Assembly: GCF_003339865.1 (NCBI RefSeq)
Contig: NZ_QPKV01000002.1
Span: forward strand, 620,001 to 684,000
Direction of reading: 5' to 3'
Origin: Pedobacter chinensis
GTDB lineage: Bacteria; Bacteroidota; Bacteroidia; Sphingobacteriales; Sphingobacteriaceae
DNA: 64,000 nucleotides
Made by a program: the position numbers and the translations under genes
In this document: positions 34,359 through 44,400 of the stretch, one piece after another
How positions within the stretch are numbered: the first letter of the stretch is position 1
How the letters are laid out: every line of letters starts with the position of its first letter
The notes under the pieces: generated by a model
The model's database searches: none
Told to the model about the DNA's origin: nothing
Seen by the model: only the letters and a program-made list of their open reading frames with translations

Positions 34359-37300
34359 TTAAAATCCTACACTTAAACCAAATGAAATAATTCTTGATGA
34401 TGGATAATTTCCATTATCCACGCCTGGCTCAAGATTAGGATTTGCGCCAACAACATCAGGATCAAGACCTTTGTATTTGGTAATGGTAAATAAGTTTTGT
34501 CCACTCACATATAAACGGGCACTGCTGATACTCGCTTTCGAGATCAGTTTTGACGGAAAATTATATCCCAGTTCCACATTACGCAACCTCAAAAATGAAC
34601 CGTCTTCGATCCAACGATCCGTATTACCCCTTGCATTTTCATTTATACCTCTGTCGTTAGCTGCAAACTGATAGCCCAATCTCGGAAAAGTGGTATCTGT
34701 ATTTGCAAGTGTCCATGGATTGATATCTCTTCTATAGTTGGAGTTACCATAACTGTCAAGCTCTCTTAACACATCATTATATAATTTCTGTCCGAATGCA
34801 CCATAAAGCTGTATGGAAAGGCTAAAATCCTGATATCTGCCATTAAACTGTAAACCCGAAGTGAACTTTGGAAAAGGAGAGCCGGCAAAAACGCGATCCT
34901 TATCGTTAATATCGTCATTTGTACCTCCATCAATGGTGTTTACATAACGAATATCGCCAGGTTTAGCATAGGCACTTTGTGCTCTGTGTGCATTGATTTC
35001 TGCTTGGTTTTGAAAAATACCGTCGGTTTTTAACACATAATATTCGCCGATTGAACGGCCAACCTGTGTTCTGGTATTACCCGATTGGATGTAATTTTTT
35101 GGCAGTCCGGTATCTAAATCGATTCCTAAATTACCCAACTCCAATACTTTGTTTCTTACCACGCTAATATTTCCTGCAATATCCCATTTAAAAGCACCAT
35201 CTAATTTTGGCCGGTAGCCAAGGTTCAGCTCGATACCTTTGTTTTGGATCGAACCGATATTAACAATAGGATCACCTTGTAAATTTCCAAGATAACCTGG
35301 TAAAGGCTGGCTAAGCAAAACATCTTCAGATACAGATCTGAACACATCAAAATTAACGGTAAACTGATCCCTGAAAAGAGATGCATCAAAACCGAGGTTA
35401 GTTGTTTTTTTCTTTTCCCATCTTAAATCTCCTGAAGCCAGTTTGGCCTGGATTGCACCAGCATTAGTTGTTTGGCCTGTGCCAAATATTGCATCCGGAG
35501 CCTGATTTAAGAAACCAATATATTGATATGGACTTAATGTATTAACTCCCAATGCACCATACGATCCACGAAGTTTTAAATCAGAAACCCAATCCACTTT
35601 AAAGAACTCTTCCTCTGAAATCCTCCAACCTAAAGCGCCCGAAGGGAAATAACCTGTTCTGAATTGAGGCGAGAAACGCGAATCTTTATCGGCACGGAAG
35701 GTAAATGTGAGCAAATATTTATCGGCATAAGTATAGTTTAACCTACCTAAATAAGAATTCAATAAACTTTTAAATAATGTTCCGGATGAGTTACGGCCAT
35801 CGCCTGCAGTTGAAGTCAGCGTTGTAAAATAATCGCCTCCAAATTGCGCAAGCCTAATACCGCTGCCAAAAGTATTATCAGTTTGAGTGGTTTGTTCAGT
35901 ATAACCAACCACACCATTAATACGATGTTTACCGATATTGTAATTGTAATTTAAAGTATGTTCGAGAAGATAACTCAGAAACTGAGAGCGATTATCACTC
36001 AACTGGCTAAAATCCGGGGATTGATTTTGATACCAGGAACCATCTTTCCTTACTGATTTGCTTTTATCGAAACTCGTTTCAATACCGGCATTGAATTTAT
36101 AGTTTAAACCTTCAATGATTTTAAAATCGATGTAGGCATTTCCCAGTATCTTGGCAAAATTTGACTTTACTGAAGTGATGTTTGCTATGGCTATTTGGTT
36201 ACGGGAAAAAGTATTGATACTTGCATTCGATCCATAGCCCCAACCGCCTGGATTGTTCGTGCTGATTAAGGAATTATCCTGAACAGGGATTAATGGAACG
36301 CTGGTAAACATATCATACCATGGATTGCCTGCAAAAGCCCCTCCCTGAAATGGAGCTCTGGCTGTAGAAGAAGAAATGGCCAGATTTTCGCCGAATTTAA
36401 ACCTGCCTTTAGTGGTTTCTGTATTTACCCTGAAAGATGCACGCTCAAATTCTCTTGCAATTAATACACCTTTATCTTTAAAGTAACCGCCAGAAATTAA
36501 ATATCTGGAGCCATTACCACCACCCGAAATACTGGCATTGTAATCCTGAACAGATCCCGTTCTAAGGGTTTCATCAATCCAATCTGTATTTATTCTTCCA
36601 TTGTAGTTGGCAACACCAGGTTGAATAGCCATACCTGAAGCCTGATAAGCCCTGGTGTTGGTTGCAGCATATTCCGCAGCATCCATCATATTATAGGTTT
36701 TCGGAACCTGAGAAACACTGTATCTTGATGTTATCGATATTGTGGCCGGTCCCTCTTTTCCCTTTTTAGTCGTAATTAAAATAACACCATTACCAGCTCT
36801 TGAACCATAAATTGCAGCGGCTGAGGCATCTTTTAAGATTTGAACATCTTCTATATCATTAGGGCTGACTGTGGTATTCGGGTCGGCAATCATTCCATCG
36901 ATAACATATAGTGGATTTGCATTACCAAAAGTTGCCAAACCACGAATATTTACAACAGCCTCCTGCCCTGGTGCACCGCCATTTCTTACAGCAACACCTG
37001 GTGTTTGGCCTTGAAGCGCTTCTGGCAGAGACCGGGTTACCAATTTTTCTGTATTACCGGTATTAACAGAACCTGTTGCACCTGTTAAATCTTTTCTTCT
37101 GATGGTTTGGTAGCCAATAACCACAACATCATCCAACGCAGTGTTTGATGGTTCAAGTGTAACGTTTATTACCGGATTAGATCCCACCAATATTTCTTTG
37201 GCATTATATCCGACATAGTTAAAAACAAGTGTGGCGTTTTCGGGAACGGAAATACTATATTTTCCGCTTGCATCGGTCATTACCACTTTGTTACCACCTT

Positions 37301-37526
37301 TTACACTTACAGAAACTCCAGGCAGTGTTTCTCCTGTTGATGCCCTTACTGTTCCTGTAATTTGAATATCTGATTTTTCCGCTCCAATTTTAAAAGCGGT
37401 TTTATTTATCCCTGAGGCATAATTTGGAGATACCATTGCTGTCGATATCAGCGAAAAAACAAGTATTCTCTTTAAATTACTTACCTGATAAATATGAAAT
37501 AGATTAAGTAAAGTTTCTTTTTTCAT
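34359..37526 (-). CDS. SusC/RagA-family TonB-linked outer-membrane transporter
   Basis: A 1055-residue outer-membrane receptor that imports oligosaccharides with TonB energy. The start chosen is the ATG at 37526 (MKKETLLNLFHIY); an upstream ATG at 37583 would place 19 unlikely residues before it. A signal region is followed by a carboxypeptidase-D-like domain (ITGTVRASTGETLPGVSV), the TonB box region (DDVVVIGYQ), the plug (RGLATFGNANPLYVIDGM, EDVQILKDASAAAIYGSRAG) and a long beta-barrel ending in FGLSVGF. It is the first gene of the locus. No FecR/sigma pair adjoins it, so control is by the HTCS. Confidence 0.96.
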   Translation of the reverse strand: MKKETLLNLFHIYQVSNLKRILVFSLISTAMVSPNYASGINKTAFKIGAEKSDIQITGTVRASTGETLPGVSVSVKGGNKVVMTDASGKYSISVPENATLVFNYVGYNAKEILVGSNPVINVTLEPSNTALDDVVVIGYQTIRRKDLTGATGSVNTGNTEKLVTRSLPEALQGQTPGVAVRNGGAPGQEAVVNIRGLATFGNANPLYVIDGMIADPNTTVSPNDIEDVQILKDASAAAIYGSRAGNGVILITTKKGKEGPATISITSRYSVSQVPKTYNMMDAAEYAATNTRAYQASGMAIQPGVANYNGRINTDWIDETLRTGSVQDYNASISGGGNGSRYLISGGYFKDKGVLIAREFERASFRVNTETTKGRFKFGENLAISSSTARAPFQGGAFAGNPWYDMFTSVPLIPVQDNSLISTNNPGGWGYGSNASINTFSRNQIAIANITSVKSNFAKILGNAYIDFKIIEGLNYKFNAGIETSFDKSKSVRKDGSWYQNQSPDFSQLSDNRSQFLSYLLEHTLNYNYNIGKHRINGVVGYTEQTTQTDNTFGSGIRLAQFGGDYFTTLTSTAGDGRNSSGTLFKSLLNSYLGRLNYTYADKYLLTFTFRADKDSRFSPQFRTGYFPSGALGWRISEEEFFKVDWVSDLKLRGSYGALGVNTLSPYQYIGFLNQAPDAIFGTGQTTNAGAIQAKLASGDLRWEKKKTTNLGFDASLFRDQFTVNFDVFRSVSEDVLLSQPLPGYLGNLQGDPIVNIGSIQNKGIELNLGYRPKLDGAFKWDIAGNISVVRNKVLELGNLGIDLDTGLPKNYIQSGNTRTQVGRSIGEYYVLKTDGIFQNQAEINAHRAQSAYAKPGDIRYVNTIDGGTNDDINDKDRVFAGSPFPKFTSGLQFNGRYQDFSLSIQLYGAFGQKLYNDVLRELDSYGNSNYRRDINPWTLANTDTTFPRLGYQFAANDRGINENARGNTDRWIEDGSFLRLRNVELGYNFPSKLISKASISSARLYVSGQNLFTITKYKGLDPDVVGANPNLEPGVDNGNYPSSRIISFGLSVGF

Positions 37527-37968
37527 AATTAGTTTACATTTGGTTTTGGTTAATAAATGGATGGTTAAATTGCTCTTTAGCAAGACAGTCTATGAGCATG
37601 CGCAATTGGCTTCTTTTCATAAATGGAATAAGTTTATAAGTGGTTAGTTTATGTGTTAAACCGATAGATGATTTAACACAAACAATTTTAGAGATTTGCC
37701 ACCCAAAAGGATATAAAAATTGATTCTAAATCTGTAACAAATGTTGATTTTTAAACAGCGAACATATTATATTCACATTTTAAAAAAAGGATATAACACA
37801 TTTAAAATCAAATAATTAAATACATGAATATAATTACTGCTACCTGGATTCGGGTATAAAATCCTTATAAATTATGTTTTGAGTTAAGGCGATTGTTAAT
37901 CCGAATTATTTTAAGGTATTCTTTTATTGAATAGTGATGAATGCGTAGCAGGGCGCAGAAAGAAACCT
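37527..37968. other. promoter region of the Sus operon
   Basis: A 440-base AT-rich gap without a gene. The susC leader lies next to 37527. The expected HTCS target site should be here, but no clear direct or inverted repeat could be assigned by eye. Confidence 0.4.
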
Positions 37969-38601
37969 TTATTTAACAATCAATTTAGACCTTATGCGGC
38001 TTAACGTTTCTAAGCGCATGCAAAGAAAAGAAGCAATATATTTAAGAGGAACTCTATTTACAAGCTCGGGATAGGAACGGGTAAAACGCAGATACCTGCT
38101 TTCTGCAGATTGTAATCTGGAAATATAAGCTCGCTCGCAGGCATGAAGATAATGTAACTCTGTCATTTTTCTACCTACATAATTAGCAATACTGAAGTTA
38201 TTATAAAGATGCCTCGACATGGAATGTGGAACAGCAATGGCCACAACATCTTCAAGCGCCTGAACATAATCTTCAGTGGGTTGATCTTCATCCCATAAAT
38301 TCCTGATATTACCTACCAGCTCATGTTCTTTTGCAATCCAGGTGGTTATTTCTTTGTTTCCATCTTTCATGTAGCCTCTTGCCACGCCTTTGAGCAAAAG
38401 AAATATAAACTTGTTGCGGTGCAGCGGAGATGAAATAAATTTATTTTTCCTGAAAAGTACCGGAAAGGTTTGGGTGTTTATAATTTGCTCTATCTCTGGA
38501 GTAAGCTCATGAAATGAACGAAAGACTGTTATTAGTGGGGAAAACCCATTATAGGCCAACCATTTATCTTCAGTATAAAGTCTTTCAGGATTCATAATCA
38601 A
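37969..38601 (-). CDS. Crp/Fnr-family transcriptional regulator
   Basis: A 210-residue regulator with an N-terminal cyclic-nucleotide-type beta-roll (FPVLFRKNKFISSPLHRNKF, LLLKGVARGYMKDGNKEIT), a dimerisation helix and a winged helix at the end (ASFLCMRLETLSRIRSK). The AESRYLRFTRSYPELVNRVPLKYIA segment is nearly the same as in the regulator at 3221-3814, so they are paralogues. It lies 440 bases upstream of susC on the same strand. A role in sugar control is possible but only suggested by position. Confidence 0.86.
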   Translation of the reverse strand: MIMNPERLYTEDKWLAYNGFSPLITVFRSFHELTPEIEQIINTQTFPVLFRKNKFISSPLHRNKFIFLLLKGVARGYMKDGNKEITTWIAKEHELVGNIRNLWDEDQPTEDYVQALEDVVAIAVPHSMSRHLYNNFSIANYVGRKMTELHYLHACERAYISRLQSAESRYLRFTRSYPELVNRVPLKYIASFLCMRLETLSRIRSKLIVK

Positions 38602-39043
38602 TTAAGGATTTGCAAATATTTAATATTTCAAGCCTTTAAATTAGATATTATTGAACACCTACAAAACATCAATTCGTAAAAATTGTTTTTTCCTATTTGT
38701 TTATATATGAAAATTTGAATTATAATTAAGATATTCCAACAGTCCATCGCCATATCACTATTTAATATCGAGATTAAAACATGCTGCCTCGAAAAGAGAT
38801 AACCTATTCTTATTTGGAGTGCATTTTATCAGGGATTGATTGTTCTGAATGATTTTTAAAAGACTAAAAACGTCAAAAGCAATCTTTTAAGCTGCATTTT
38901 TTAATCAAATTATGTGCTAAGCAATTAATCCCATTTCAATTTCAACCTTGTCGTGGCTATAAAAAGCTTATCATTTCAAAAACTTATAAATCACTGCATA
39001 TCCTGGTAAGAATAAGGTTCAATGTCCGGAAGGATTTGAAATT
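38602..39043. other. non-coding gap
   Basis: 440 bases with no gene, repeat or clear terminator seen. Only AT-rich text between the acyltransferase and the Crp/Fnr gene. Confidence 0.4.
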
Positions 39044-40150
39044 CTATGTAAGCTTTTTTCGCAGCCATTTGCGAACAGGCTCGTCGTACCATTTTAATGC
39101 TGCATAGGCCAAAACTATTCCACCTATTAAAATGAGCAATGCATAGGGCCACGCCTGCACAATCGTTATGCCTTTATGATTGCTGATCCATGCAACGTAA
39201 AAATACACCAGCGGATAATGTACCAGATAAAGTGGATAGGATATATCACCCAAAAATTTGCATATCCTGTTTTCTCTCTGTGTTTGCATCACACCACTGG
39301 CGCCAAGGTATACGATAAGCGGGAAAACAATGATAATGCAAACAGATTCATAAATTCCGTTCATCCAAACATTCCCAGCGCCGCCAATGCGCGGCATATA
39401 AAGTACAACGGCCAATAAAAGGCTGCACCAGAAAAAAGCATTTTTTATTCGGGTTGGTTTTGCTATACGTGAAAGCAACAGACCGGCAAAGAAAGGGTAC
39501 ATGGTACGGGTCAACCCTATGCGTACTTGTTCCACATTCAGTGTCCAGCCACCACTAACGTCACCATTAGTAATAGCCAGATGTGCGAGTGCGATAGCAG
39601 CGATGCCGACTAAGATACTTAATGCTGTTTTGGAAAATTTCCTGATCCAGACAGCATAAAGAATGTTGGCAATATATTCAAAGAACAGTGACCATCCCAC
39701 ACTATTCAGGGGGTGCATCTCTTCCCATCCACGTATATCAAGCGACAATGGTACAGGAAGAATAGTATAACCGATCAGCATTACCAGCAGCATTTTCCAC
39801 ACAGGAATGGTATGAATAAGCGGCCATAACGTAGAATCTGTAAAATAGAATCCGATAGCGCCGAGGGTCATCCCTAAAACCACCATTGGTTGAAGACGTT
39901 CGATGCGACGTTTGAAAAAACTGCCAGTGGTCATTTTATCCCAGCGGTCGTCATAAGCATAGCCGATCACGAAACCCGATAGTAAAAAGAAAAGGTCGAC
40001 AGCCAGATAACCGTGATTGACGAGATTATCTAAATGACCAGTAGCCAGTGGCTCGGTTAGGTGAAATGTTACAACGATTATGGCTGCGACACCGCGAAGA
40101 CCATCTAATATGGGGTAGTGTGGCTTGGTGGCCAGCTCATTATTGTTCAT
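39044..40150 (-). CDS. acyltransferase-3 family membrane protein (OafA-like)
   Basis: A 368-residue integral membrane O-acyltransferase. It starts with the family signature LDGLRGVAAIIVVTFHL, with the conserved Arg and His that bind the acyl donor, and has about ten hydrophobic segments. FFLLSGFVIGYAYDDRW and FFKRRIERLQPM follow the usual order. Such enzymes acetylate exopolysaccharide, O-antigen or peptidoglycan; the substrate cannot be told. The codon and base mix seems more GC-rich than the neighbours (CACTACCC, GCGTAC and CCGGCAA are frequent), so transfer is possible. No polysaccharide genes are near it. Confidence 0.9.
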   Translation of the reverse strand: MNNNELATKPHYPILDGLRGVAAIIVVTFHLTEPLATGHLDNLVNHGYLAVDLFFLLSGFVIGYAYDDRWDKMTTGSFFKRRIERLQPMVVLGMTLGAIGFYFTDSTLWPLIHTIPVWKMLLVMLIGYTILPVPLSLDIRGWEEMHPLNSVGWSLFFEYIANILYAVWIRKFSKTALSILVGIAAIALAHLAITNGDVSGGWTLNVEQVRIGLTRTMYPFFAGLLLSRIAKPTRIKNAFFWCSLLLAVVLYMPRIGGAGNVWMNGIYESVCIIIVFPLIVYLGASGVMQTQRENRICKFLGDISYPLYLVHYPLVYFYVAWISNHKGITIVQAWPYALLILIGGIVLAYAALKWYDEPVRKWLRKKLT

Positions 40151-40727
40151 TAACTAAATCGGATATACAGACTATAAAAATGACGCAAATTATAAAAAAA
40201 ATGCATAGGTGGCAAGCTGGGCAGTATGAACACAAACCAGGAAAAACATTCATATCGCTCTTTTAAAGCAATTGAAGTCAGCTTTACTGTAATGGGATTA
40301 GCATTTACCTATATGAATTATAAAATATTACTTTTCTGAAAGTTGAAGCGGCGTAAAACGATTAAGATAACACCTCCAAACATTTATATTTCGAAATTGA
40401 ATTTCCAAAGGCATGGATGGTTTGGTACTTCAGCAAGAAACTGTATATGGACAAGGAATCCGTGCATAAATCGTCCACATAAAAAGAGGCTGCCTTTATG
40501 AGACAGCCTCTTTATCATAACTAAGACTATTTATCTGTGAACAGATAATTGCGATTAATTAATCGCCATCAGTACCATTTTTTCAATCCTGAGCAAAAGA
40601 TACCATTCCCGTATTCAAAGATTAAAATCTCTGAATAACTAAAATTAAAAAATGCCTCATATTATTAACAACGAAGTAGATTAAACATATAAATAAATAG
40701 ATTATAATAATAGTGGAAAAGATAATC
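40151..40727. other. non-coding gap with one hairpin
   Basis: 577 bases between the acyltransferase and the divergent cold-shock gene. It holds the hairpin at 40483-40513. A 36-codon frame at about 40227 with hydrophobic content is too short and unsupported to call. Confidence 0.45.
40483..40513 (-). terminator. hairpin, likely terminator or repeat end
   Basis: The perfect stem AAAGAGGCTG / CAGCCTCTTT has an 11-base loop. On the minus strand a run of T follows, which fits termination of the cold-shock-like gene 215 bases upstream. The same arm sequence bounds the element at 12868-13075. Confidence 0.6.
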
Positions 40728-40925
40728 TTAAATAGCGACAATATTTGTAGCGATTAACCCATTATCACTTAATACGATTTCAAAGTAAACCCATGAATTA
40801 ATCGTGACAGAACTTAGAAGATCCTTGAAAGAAAAGTAAATATCCTGACAATTTTCATCGATAATAATTCCGCTGTTTTGCTCAATATCAATATGTGCAA
40901 CCACTCCTTTTCTTTGTTGGCTCAT
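40728..40925 (-). CDS. divergent cold-shock-domain small protein
   Basis: A 65-residue protein with the size and strand order of a cold-shock domain (KGVVAHIDIEQNSGIIIDENCQDIYFSF, cited as GVVAHIDIEQNSGIII and DIYFSFKDLL). RNP1 KGFGFI is replaced by NSGIIID, and RNP2 VFVHF by IYFSF, so most stacking aromatics are lost. It is probably an OB-fold RNA- or protein-binding protein rather than a normal RNA chaperone. A 24-bp palindrome lies 26 bases upstream of its start codon and may control it. Confidence 0.7.
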   Translation of the reverse strand: MSQQRKGVVAHIDIEQNSGIIIDENCQDIYFSFKDLLSSVTINSWVYFEIVLSDNGLIATNIVAI

Positions 40926-40951
40926 TTATATCATTGCGTATAAAACTTAGC

Positions 40952-40975
40952 AATTATACTTAAATAAGTATAATT
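40952..40975. promoter_or_regulatory. 24-bp palindrome, candidate operator
   Basis: AATTATACTTA-AA-TAAGTATAATT has perfect 11-bp arms. It lies 26 bases before the divergent cold-shock gene and has no T-run, so a protein-binding site is more likely than a terminator. Confidence 0.5.
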
Positions 40976-41192
40976 AAACATACAAAGTTATTTTTTTAAC
41001 ACAACATATAGCTCTTTTTGGTTTTTAAAGTAATGTATAATCAAAATGACACCAATAATATTATGTAAAAAAACTGATTCATAGACAAATAAATCTTGAA
41101 ATGTTTAAATTATTTGTATATTTAGATTAGTAATTCTAAATAACCACTAAAACCTCCCATTTAATTGTTATAATAACCTAAAAACATTTATT

Positions 41193-41393
41193 ATGAACAA
41201 TAAAGCCCAAAACACCATAGAAAAAAATGAAATAATTGATATTTCAGAAGAAAAAGATTGCAATTACTGGACAAACAGACTCGGTGTGACAATCGAAGTA
41301 TTAAAATCAGCAATAAGAGCTACCAGATGCGTTGCATTAAATGAGATTTCTGATTATTTAAGCCGAAATGAGAATAAACGTTTCGTGGTATAG
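41193..41393 (+). CDS. DUF3606 small protein
   Basis: A 66-residue soluble protein. The pattern IDISEEKDCNYWTNRLGVTIEVLKSAIRA (cited as DISEEKDCNYWTNRLGVT and EVLKSAIRA) matches DUF3606, a short helical domain in which an acidic start and a YW pair precede an LxxAI helix. The family is often found among stress-related genes; its function is unknown. It is a single gene on the plus strand in a region of minus-strand genes. Confidence 0.75.
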   Translation: MNNKAQNTIEKNEIIDISEEKDCNYWTNRLGVTIEVLKSAIRATRCVALNEISDYLSRNENKRFVV

Positions 41394-41423
41394 TAATTGA
41401 AATATCTTTTTTAAAGAAACAAT

Positions 41424-44400
41424 TCATTTCATCCTTCCGTAAACTTCAACCATTTCACTTAGCCATTTTTTGACAGGGGGTAGCATTGCTGTGTTTAACC
41501 GCCATAACCAATTGCCCTGTGCATTTCCTGGAGTATTCATCCTTGTTTCTCCGTAGAGGCCTAAAACATCTTGAATTGGCATAATGGCTATTTCTGCAGA
41601 TGAGGAATATGCAAGCCTGATCATTTTTTGATGAATGTTGTCTTTATTCACTTCACTCCCTATATATTTGTTTATTCTTTGCTTTGTCAGATCATCAATT
41701 TCCTGAGTAAACCATCCTTTTAGTGTATTGTTATCATGTGTTCCTGTATAAACCATACAATTTTTCGTATTAAAATTATGAGGGATATGAGGCGACGAAA
41801 CCAGATCGGTTCCAAAAGAAAATTGTAGTACTTTCATTCCAGGTAGTTTAAACCGATCTCTCAATATTTCTACATCTTCGGTAATTTCTCCTAAATCTTC
41901 AGCAATAAAAGGCAATTCGGGCCACTCGCTTTGTATTGTTTTAAAAAAATCAGCACCCACGCTTTTTTGCCATGTCCCATTTATGGCGTCATCATTCTCT
42001 GCGGGAACTGCCCAATACGATGAAAATGCCCTGAAATGATCGAGGCGCAATAAATCGAACATTTCCATGTTTTTCTTTAAACGCTTTATCCACCAATCGT
42101 AACGATTACGCTTCATTTCCTGCCAGTTAAAAACCGGCATTCCCCAGAGCTGTCCTTTTTCGCTAAAATAATCTGGTGGAACTCCTGCAATTTGAGTTGG
42201 TTTCAAATCTTTATCAAGCTTAAAAAGCTCAGGTTGCGACCAAACCTCAACTGAATCGTAATCCAGATAAAAAGGAAGATCGCCAATAATTTTGATTCCA
42301 TTCTGATTTGCATACTCTTTTAACTGGACCCATTGTTTGAAAAAAACAAATTGCTGCCATTTAAATTCATCAATCTCCGAAAAATGTTTTTCAGCAAATG
42401 ATAAAATTGTTTTATGATCTTTTATTTTGAATTCACGAGGCCATTTGTACCATTCTAAATGCTGATGATTCTTTTTAATGGCACAATAAATTGCATAATT
42501 GTCCAGCCAATTTCTCTCCTGCTCACAAAATTGATAATATTCATTCAGAAGTCCTGAATCTTTCGATTTAATAAAGTTTTTATACGCCTTTTTAAGCAAG
42601 TTACCCTTCAGTTTTTCTACTTTTTGAAAGTCAATTCTATCATCTACGGGTAATTTGGCCAAAACCAAATCTTTTTCTGTCAATAAATCGCGGGTAACCA
42701 ATCCATCAGGAGCAATTAAAAATACATTTCCCGCTTTGGCAGAGTTGCTTGAATAAGGAGAATGACCATTCTCTGCTTTTGTTGGATTGAGTGGCAATAA
42801 CTGCCAATAGCTTTGATTTGTCTCCTTAAGAAAGTCAATGAATTGCATGGCTTCAGAACCAAAATCTCCAATTCCGTAATTAGATGGCAGTGATGTAATG
42901 TGCATTAAAATACCAGCAGATCTTTGATTTTCTCTGGTTTTCGATTCAAGTATTCCAATTGGAATTTCATCGAATATCTGATTTAATAATATCCCTGCAT
43001 TTAGAAAATCCTTTACATCGTTTTTGCCTGATATTACATTACTCCAGGTTGTTGGTGCTTTTTCAGGAAGGATAACCTGAGTGTCGAGCCAGTCAAATTT
43101 GTTAACTTTTTCATTGCCCGCTATCGCTGCCATGCCCAGCGGCACAACTATAAAAATCCAGTGATCGTGATGTTTCCTTGCAAAAGCAAACACATTTGAA
43201 GCATAAACTCCCTTAATTTCCAAAGGAATGTAATCACCGGATATAAAAACATCGGCGTTTTGTTTCCTGAAGTTAATTAACTGTCTGGTTAGCCATAGCT
43301 TTATTTTGCCAGAATAACGTTCATTCCACAACACTTCAACCGATTGAGTATCTGCAAGAAATTTTTTGCGCTTAGGATAATCTACAGGCCTTCGGTTATC
43401 GGGATCAACTAAACTTAAATCCCAAAGTTCTGTGCCCTGATAAATATCGGGAATACCAGGACAAGTGAACTTCAACACAAGCTGTGCTAAACTATTTATG
43501 ATGCCAAAATCTGCTATTCTATTCAAAAATTCTGTAATGATGCTGAAATTCTCTCCTCTTTCACTCCACAAATTAGCTGCGAATTCTTTTACCAATCGTT
43601 CATAATCATCATTGGGTTCAGCCCAGTCTGATCGTTTTTTAGCTTCTCTTAAGGCTTTTTCAATATATAGCTGCAGGCGTCCAGGAAGATTATCTTCCTC
43701 TTCTCCAGGCATTGGCAAGGCTCCTAAAATCGTTTGAAGAATTAAATAGGAATCATTTTTATGTACATCACTGAAAGTGTTATTATCCTTCTTTAATTTT
43801 TCAACTACAGCTATAAAATTGTTTACTACCTGTGCCCATTCATTAGGAAGATCAGTCAATACATTTAATCGTGCCCTAACATCCTCCCCCTTTTTCGTAT
43901 CGTGGGTCGAACTGCCGTTCAATGAAAGCGGCCAGTGTAATTGGCGGTTTATCATTTTTGCATGGAATTCGGCTACACTTAAACCAAAGGCATCCGGAGC
44001 ATCTCCAACTTCAGTGTGCCCTACAAATCTGTTATAGGTAAACATTACTGTATCTTCCACCCCTTTTGCCATTAAAGGCCCTGTAAATTGCATTAACCTT
44101 TGATAAAATCTGGTTAATTTTTGATTGTAAAGTTTATTGCCTCTCTTTGGTTTTTCAAGAAAAATCTTTTTTAAAAACTCAGCAACTTTATTCTTATTAA
44201 TTCCACTTAACAAGGTTTTTAACTTTACATGATCATCCTGAGCCAATGGAAAATCATAATTGTAATACCGGTAAACAGGCATTTGGATGAGCATTTCTCC
44301 AATTCCGGTTTTTAACTGCTCTTTTCCAATGGCTTCAATTTCATCTTTTGGCGCCAAATTCAAAGAGATAAACCATTCAAGGAGATTATTAAGTTCACCT

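Noticed and set aside
40227..40338. A 36-codon hydrophobic frame beside the acyltransferase gene
   Set aside because: Too short, no clear promoter or ribosome site; may be chance in AT-rich text.
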